From NCBI GenBank assembly GCA_958430865.1, contig CAUDNR010004101.1, positions 15,693 through 27,083 of the forward strand: a DNA stretch of 11,391 bases, read 5' to 3'. This document shows positions 6,895-11,391 of this stretch, one piece after another. The notes under the pieces were generated by a model. It was not told the DNA's origin. It searched no databases and saw nothing but the letters and a program-made list of their open reading frames with translations. The position numbers and the translations under genes are program-made. This stretch comes from Entrophospora sp. SA101 (Eukaryota; Glomeromycota; Glomeromycetes; Entrophosporales; Entrophosporaceae). Positions within the stretch are counted from its first letter, which is position 1. The number at the start of each line of letters is the position of its first letter.

Positions 6895-7330
6895 GAATTT
6901 TATTAATACAGATTACTAACATAGTGTTAATATTTGTTTCCTTCAAACAATGGGTCAAACGACTAATCATTGTTATGCAAAGAAAAAAATATCAAAATAC
7001 CTTCATTAATATATATTACTAATGGTAAAACATTGTATTAATGTTTGTTTTCTTCTATGGTTAAATGATGGATTATTGCTACATAACCATTAGAAAATAT
7101 TCTAGTTGGTATTACTAATGGGTTATAGATAATAATATTAATAATAATTCTTATTGTGTGCAACATCATATTAACGTTTGTCTTCAAAAAACAGATCTAT
7201 TGTTACGTGACCATCAAAGAAGTATAACATAATACTAACATCAATAATAATTCTCATGGTGTGTATTAATATTTGCCTCAAAAAATGGATCTATGATTAA
7301 ATTATTGTTACTGTTACGCATCAAACAAAT
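6895..7330. repeat. Degenerate tandem repeat, about four units of 95-135 bp
   Basis: A recurring core of the form TATTAATRTTTG followed by a TC-rich stretch, then ATGGATC/ATTATTGTTACG-like sequence, appears near 6925, 7036, 7169 and 7264. The units are strongly diverged and vary in length, so this is an old satellite-like array. No coding signal. Confidence 0.5.
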
Positions 7331-7868
7331 TTTTACATATGTGAATATAAAGGCAAAATTTGGCTTTGAGGGTCAGATTATTTTCGGTTTTATTAATAAC
7401 CTGCTTTATAAGTTTCAAATTTGGTGGTGGTTGCTATACAGCAACGGTATCAAACGAGGGTATGAAAACATTCTATTATAAAATTTTACTATGCAAATTA
7501 GCATGGTGGTGAGCATAGTGGAAGTTTGTTGTTACACGAAATCTCATACAGAACTCATTGCTCCTGAAACTTTACCAGTATATAGTTGTTACCTCTCTAA
7601 ATTGGAGATCAAGTTCAGATCCAATTCAAATCCAGTTTATCACTTACTTTTTATTGCCAGAATGTTTGCCGTGTATTATAAAGCTACATTGCACAATATA
7701 AAAAATTAGTGTGCCATTTCAAATTTCCACTATGCTGGTCTAAAACCAAGCCTTTTTATACCTCTTGAGGTATTACAAATAACATGACCTTTACAATATT
7801 TATCCAATAAAATAAGCTTATTAATCCTATTTTCTGTATTACTAGCTTACTAATTGCTAATTACTAAC
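7331..7868. other. No recognised gene
   Basis: Short plus-strand open frames (7293-7481 and 7491-7709) lack any recognisable feature. A palindrome TACCTCTTGAGGTA lies near 7760. Nothing stronger is visible. Confidence 0.5.
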
Positions 7869-7877
7869 GCTATGACT

Positions 7878-8069
7878 AAGGTTGTGGGCGAAACCTCCTT
7901 AGTAATTGCTGAAACCTATATTAAATCTTATCAAAAATCCTGTTGAAACTATGCCAAAAGGCGAAACCTCAAAATGCAAAACTCTGCCGAAACTCTGATA
8001 AACAATTAATGTGTAACCTGCTGAAACCCTGCTGATTGATTTCTGGATGAGGTTTGGCAAGCAACCTTA
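7878..8069. mobile_element. 192-bp MITE, copy 1, with perfect 9-bp target duplication
   Basis: The left end AAGGTTGTGGGCGAAACCTC matches the reverse complement of the right end (AAGGTTGCTTGCCAAACCTC) at most positions. GCTATGACT is present on both sides (7869-7877 and 8070-8078). The 9-bp duplication is what Mutator-like (MULE) elements make. The inside holds further GAAACC/GGTTTC repeats and no gene. A second, inverted copy lies at 8688-8886. Confidence 0.82.
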
Positions 8070-8078
8070 GCTATGACT

Positions 8079-8460
8079 AATAATGACTAATCCTATGAGT
8101 CACTATTACAAATAATTTGATTAATAATTCGAAGTAAATAATTATGTCATAAAATAAGTTAAAAATAGAAATGATGTAATGATCTACACGTGTAACATGA
8201 CGTGCAACCGTTGCAATAAATATAGAAAGATGATTGTTAATCGTGATGTAATATTCAGCGCATCACATGACTTCCGTAGTAAGTTCGTTCTAATTGGTCA
8301 ATATTAACGGTCAATCGGTTGGTCCACGGTTTACAATCTCACAATATTAAAAAATACTACCCTCAATAGATAGCTAGGTTCTTCTTGTATTGATACTATC
8401 CACATTGATGCTTGAGAAAAGAAGAAATTTTCAAAATTAGAACCAGATACTGGCCACCAA
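8079..8460 (+). promoter_or_regulatory. Possible promoter region (CACGTG, CCAAT-type and GGTCAAT motifs)
   Basis: This stretch has no gene but is less AT-rich than its surroundings and carries motifs often seen in fungal promoters: an E-box CACGTG (8187-8192), TGACGTG (8198-8204), an inverted CCAAT box (ATTGG, 8293-8297) and a direct repeat GGTCAAT at 8296-8302 and 8309-8315. It lies upstream of the decayed coding segments that start at 8463. Assignment as a promoter is inference. Confidence 0.25.
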
Positions 8461-8462
8461 AA

Positions 8463-8678
8463 ATGCAAACATCTATCAAAAACCACAACCTTGCCTTCGA
8501 ATTTGTCCCCTTTTTTAAAAAGAAATAAATGTGTAAAGGCTTCTACAACTCAATGGTGGCCAAAGACAAATGGACCCACTTGCATGAAGTGGCAACACCA
8601 TGCCACCATTGCACATCTACCTGCATTACCGAAATATGACAGAACAAGTTGTAGAAGGACCCTGGGATGGTGAATTAG
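8463..8678 (+). pseudogene. Coding-like segments of an unrecognised, broken gene (5' part)
   Basis: Protein-like stretches appear in more than one frame. From ATG 8463 there are 21 codons (MQTSIKNHNLAFEFVPFF) to TAA 8526. From ATG 8529 there are 36 codons (KDKWTHLHEVATPCHHCTS) to TGA 8637. From ATG 8600 another frame reads EQVVEGPWDGEL up to the MITE target site. A further open frame covers 8491-8673. No family is recognised. The mixture of frames suggests decay or several small introns. Confidence 0.25.
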
Positions 8679-8687
8679 GTAAGTGTA

Positions 8688-8886
8688 AAGTTGTAGGTGA
8701 AACTCTTCCAGAAAACAATTGACAGAGTTTTGACAGGTTACACCTTAATCATTTATTAGAATTTTGGCAGAGTTTCACATTTGGGGTTTTGTCAATCATC
8801 AGAGTTTTGACAAGGTATGTACTAGTTGTTCATTAGAATTTCAATAGAGTTTGATAGTAATTAGAAGTTTCAGCAAGCAACCTTAA
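8688..8886. mobile_element. About 199-bp MITE, copy 2, inverted relative to copy 1
   Basis: The sequence is clearly related to the reverse complement of 7878-8069, for example shared CAGGTTACAC and GGCAGAGTTT blocks. Ends are AAGTTGTAGGTGAAACTC on the left and the reverse complement of AAGGTTGCTTGCTGAAACTT on the right. The flanks share GTAAGTG (8679-8687 GTAAGTGTA, 8887-8895 GTAAGTGGG), a diverged 9-bp target duplication. It is older than copy 1. The duplicated GTAAGTG is also a canonical 5' splice donor on the plus strand. Confidence 0.72.
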
Positions 8887-8910
8887 GTAAGTGGGAGCAT
8901 TTCTTCAAGC

Positions 8911-9048
8911 ATGATGTATTCAAAATCATGGAATGATCCACATGCACAGCTTTACATACATGAAAAAAAGAAACAATCCATGCAGACATTTCATTATGGA
9001 AAAAAATTGTATAATTTGGTCATGAAGTATCAAATTACATCATTGTAA
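8911..9048 (+). pseudogene. 45-codon open segment, unrecognised
   Basis: ATG 8911 opens a frame to TAA 9046-9048 reading MMYSKSWNDPHAQLYIHEKK and HYGKKLYNLVMKYQITSL. The residue mix looks protein-like rather than like translated AT-rich noise. It may be an exon or fragment of the same broken gene as the segments on either side of it. No family recognised. Confidence 0.25.
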
Positions 9049-9065
9049 CCGTCAACTGGAGGACC

Positions 9066-9353
9066 ATGTTCCCTCAGCCACAATCAGACAAAACCTGTTG
9101 CTCACCCAATGTCTATTGTCATGTAAAGCAAGAAGACAAGATGTTCATCCCTGATATGGAATGGTCACATAAATTTTCAATATGTGATGTCCACAGGATT
9201 TGTGAAATACTGAAAACATATCATGATGAGGAGGTTAGATGCAATGGAATTGATGATATTTTTGCCCCAATACCTAGTAACCAGACATTGAAAGTGATGA
9301 GAAGAGTGATGAGAGCAAGTAATCCTTGCTGTGATGAGTTGATTCATCATTAA
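9066..9353 (+). CDS. Hypothetical protein or exon, 95 codons
   Basis: This is an open frame from ATG 9066 to TAA 9351-9353, also open about 20 codons upstream without an ATG. The product is Cys- and acid-rich (CCSPNVYCHVKQ, DMEWSHKFSICDVHRICEI, EEVRCNGIDDIFAPIP), with a balanced composition unusual for this AT-rich window. No domain recognised and no membrane segment. It follows the 8911-9048 segment by 17 bp in another frame, so it may be the 3' exon of a gene broken by the MITE and by frameshifts. Confidence 0.35.
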   Translation: MFPQPQSDKTCCSPNVYCHVKQEDKMFIPDMEWSHKFSICDVHRICEILKTYHDEEVRCNGIDDIFAPIPSNQTLKVMRRVMRASNPCCDELIHH

Positions 9354-9428
9354 GATTTTGAGCATCTTGAGCTTCATTTAAAGAAATACTTTCAAGCAAT
9401 ACTCCTTTTTTTAGTTCCTCTTCATAAA

Positions 9429-9600
9429 TTATTTATTTTTAGTATGAGTTTGAGAACCAACACTATTTAAAGATGATGGATTTGATGATGATGTTTCTAG
9501 GCTTAGAGTAGGACTACAAATATAACAATCATGACTGTTGTTCTCTTTTAATTCTGGATCAATAGTATAATTGTTTGATAAGTTAAATACATGAGTTGAT
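9429..9600 (-). pseudogene. Possible terminal exon on the minus strand
   Basis: On the minus strand, a pyrimidine-rich tract ending in TTTATCAG (9608-9601) resembles a 3' splice site. The open frame that follows (STHVFNLSNNYTIDPELKEN, CYICSPTLSLETSSSNPSS) runs to TAA at 9431-9429. It is Ser/Asn-rich like many fungal protein tails. No matching upstream exon could be fixed with confidence, so it may be a remnant. Confidence 0.22.
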
Positions 9601-10299
9601 CTGATAAATAAAAGGAAAAACAGATTTATCTCTAGTTCAGGGTTTATTCAGCTAATTAATTGATTTTCCTGCAAAAATAATCTAGAAACTTGTCATATTA
9701 AAGGTGTGTTGACTTCAAAGAAAGGTTCATCAAAGTTTACTATGCCATGAATGAATGGGATGGAGTTGATGCAATATAAATGTGTCCAGAATCACATTGC
9801 CATACTTTTCTGTCTAATATTTTATTTTTAATTAGTTATGACAAAACCATTTCATCAGGTATCATTTAATCATGACATTATCAATGACACATTTTTGACA
9901 TTTAACTTTAGTAATTGTCAATTAGTCATCATTATCATTCTATTTTATATTATTTTATTGGACAAAATCATGTTATTTGTAAGTATAAATATGTTTGAAA
10001 TCTCCTTTAGTGAAAAAAAATTAATCAATAAAATAAATAATTGATATTTCAATAATAACACTTTTCATTAATTGATAAATCTGGCATGATTGATTAATTC
10101 ATAACCCTTTCTGATGATTAATGGTTTGGCCAACATTTAATTATTAGTTAGGGACCACTTTTATTAGTTTTGCTGTATTGCTTGTAGGGATGCCTCAAGT
10201 AGTGTAGTTATATATGGTGATTTTTTAGTATAGTTTGAACATTATTAATGACTCTGCAATAGAATAGAGTTTCTATTTGTAATACTGTAACATAAATTT
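9601..10299. other. AT-rich region without a supported gene
   Basis: Short frames on both strands around 9720-9840 and 9838-10044 have no consistent gene structure. Nothing else is seen. Confidence 0.5.
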
Positions 10300-10760
10300 T
10301 TGTTCAAATTGTTATCATTCGTTTATTATTTGAATTGTCATCATTCGTTTATTGTTCAAATTGTATCATTCATTTATTGTTCAAATTATCATCATTCATT
10401 TATTATTCAAATTTGTCATCATTTGTTTATTCAAATTTGTTTTATTCAAATTATTTTGTTTATTTGTTTTACTTCAAATTATTCATTTTATTCAAATTAT
10501 TCATTTTTATTTCATTTATTTCAAATTATTTATTCATTTTTATTTTATTTGAATTTCATTTTATTTTGAATTGTTTGTTTTATTTTGAATTATTTGTTTT
10601 ATTTTGAATTATTTGAACTATTTGAACTATTCATTTATTCGAATCATTCGTTTATTTGTTTTATTCAAATTGTTTATTTGTTTTATTTGAATTATCTACT
10701 TGGATTATTGAATTATTCACTATTCATTTTATTTGAATAAACTTCCAATTTAATTCAAAT
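10300..10760. repeat. Degenerate minisatellite of TTCAAAT / TCATTYRTTTATT units
   Basis: At the 5' end (10300-10440) the units are about 25-30 bp, of the form TTCAAATTGTCATCATTCRT followed by TTATT. They degrade into shorter TTTATTTGAATTATT units towards 10760. All three plus frames stay open over part of it, giving spurious Phe/Ile/Leu/Ser-rich frames. The TTCAAAT/ATTTGAA core also makes up the tract at 2646-2870. Confidence 0.8.
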
Positions 10761-11064
10761 ACTCAATTCATAATGAGTAAAGCAAATAATTCAAATAAAC
10801 CTTATTCAAATGGAAACCATAATCAATGTAGTTGTATATAGTGATTTTAATTTAGTTTGCCATAATTAGTGACTCCAATAACTTGGATCACACGCTTGCA
10901 ATATTCATTACAGTTTTATGACTTTAGGTTGCAATGCTGAATTGTTGTAGTTCAGGTTAATTTAATTTTTTTAGTGTTAGATAAATCTAAATATATTAAT
11001 ATTAATATTAATATATTTTGTGTGATACATATTTGTGGCTGAAAAAAAAATTTTTGACAAAATT
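10761..11064. other. Upstream region of the kinase gene
   Basis: AT-rich DNA with no gene. It contains the 30-bp palindrome and probably the promoter and 5' leader of the gene at 11065. An in-frame TGA at 11023 excludes an upstream start in the same exon. Confidence 0.5.
10989..11018. repeat. Perfect 30-bp palindrome upstream of the kinase gene
   Basis: The 15-nt half AAATATATTAATATT at 10989-11003 is followed directly by its exact reverse complement at 11004-11018. It is all A/T, with an internal ATTAAT period of 6. It ends 46 bp before the ATG and could form a cruciform or act as a symmetric binding site. In such AT-rich DNA it may also be chance. Confidence 0.8.
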
Positions 11065-11391
11065 ATGATGGAAAACATTTTGGATGAAAATAAACATCAT
11101 TATGATACTTCTACTGACAAAAATGATGAATATTTTGATGAAAGACATAAAGGGTATGGTGAATGTCCAATCTGCAATAGATATAACACCAATTTTTCAT
11201 GGTGCCAATCATGTGATCCAAAATTATTAACTGAAGGATGGACTAGTGGCAATGAAACATTAGATGAGTTGATTAAAAGCACACAACTTAAAGCAACTAC
11301 ATATCATTATAGTAATCATCTTCAATGGATTCCTTATAATGATTTAACAAATATTGAAAAGATAGGTGAAGGTGGTTTTGCAACTATATCC
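11065..11391 (+). CDS. Protein kinase, N-terminal part (Glomeromycotina zinc-ribbon kinase family), runs off the window
   Basis: ATG at 11065 (followed by a second ATG) opens 109 codons without a stop to the window end. An in-frame TGA at 11023 supports this start. Residues 34-50 contain a Cys4 group, C-P-I-C and C-Q-S-C, 9 residues between pairs. Then come the linker WTSGNETLDELI (59-70) and LQWIPYNDLTNIEKIGEG (86-103). IGEGGFA (100-106) is the glycine-rich ATP-binding loop that starts a kinase domain. The arrangement of Cys4 motif, WTSGN, WIPY and Gly-loop is what I know from the large lineage-expanded kinase families of arbuscular mycorrhizal fungi, often annotated as Ser/Thr or tyrosine-kinase-like with Sel1 or similar tails. 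Catalytic residues lie beyond the window. Substrate unknown. Confidence 0.88.
   Translation, partial: MMENILDENKHHYDTSTDKNDEYFDERHKGYGECPICNRYNTNFSWCQSCDPKLLTEGWTSGNETLDELIKSTQLKATTYHYSNHLQWIPYNDLTNIEKIGEGGFATIS

Noticed and set aside
7491..7709. 72-codon plus-strand open frame
   Set aside because: No domain, promoter or splice context; composition only slightly better than background.
9700..9835. Minus-strand stretch reading KVWQCDSGHIYIAS with a TAG end, considered as an upstream exon for 9429-9600
   Set aside because: The only obvious donor (GTAAAC after ATGGCATA) would create a stop codon at the junction, and the plus strand is open here too, so no exon could be supported.
10300..10607. 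Three overlapping plus-strand open frames of 66-90 codons
   Set aside because: They are translations of a degenerate minisatellite and are open in all three frames; the peptides are just repeat units of Phe, Ile, Ser and Leu.
10300..10760. Possible CRISPR array
   Set aside because: Repeats are imperfect, vary in length and merge into each other; there are no unique spacers of constant size.
11100..11282. 60-codon minus-strand open frame
   Set aside because: It is the antisense shadow of the kinase gene.

Overview
The window looks like nuclear DNA of an arbuscular mycorrhizal fungus (Glomeromycotina). It is very AT-rich and gene-poor, full of small DNA-transposon remnants and low-complexity tracts. 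It ends in the 5' part of a gene with the Cys4 zinc-ribbon plus WTSGN linker plus kinase layout typical of the expanded kinase families of these fungi. The species cannot be named from the sequence.

The main discovery is an island of foreign DNA at roughly 2.1-5.28 kb. A minus-strand gene (5229 down to 4687) is a clean 180-codon protein only if TGA is read as tryptophan. It has seven in-frame TGA codons, no TGG, and no internal TAA or TAG. Two decayed copies of a coiled-coil gene (about 2102-2486 and 2857-3361) and a 43-codon fragment (3572-3703) also read best with TGA as Trp. This code together with Lys/Glu/Asn-rich proteins fits Mollicutes, most simply the Mycoplasma-related endobacteria that live inside these fungi. 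I infer a transfer of endobacterial DNA into the host nucleus; an assembly chimera or a mitochondrial plasmid origin must be excluded. The island also holds a perfect 366-bp tandem duplication (3972-4703) with iteron-like 17-mers and several hairpins.

Layout: 1-651 has no gene, apart from a 9-bp hairpin. 652-721 is a degenerate tRNA-Val(UAC) of organellar or bacterial type. 1225-1334 is a 110-bp MITE with TA target duplication. 1773-2103 is a decayed Cys-rich gene fragment, probably fungal. 2102-5285 is the TGA=Trp island. 5291-5916 is a candidate non-autonomous Tc1/mariner element abutting the island. 5917-6894 has no gene. 6895-7330 holds degenerate tandem repeats. 7878-8069 and 8688-8886 are two inverted copies of one MITE family with about 9-bp target duplications. 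8463-9353 holds short open segments of an unrecognised decayed or split gene, into which the second MITE inserted. 9354-10299 has only a weak minus-strand exon-like stretch. 10300-10760 is a degenerate TTCAAAT-type satellite. A perfect 30-bp palindrome (10989-11018) lies just upstream of the partial kinase gene at 11065.

Only the truncated kinase gene looks like a live host gene. In the nucleus the island genes would stop at their first TGA, so they are expected to be dead there unless the sequence actually belongs to the endobacterium.
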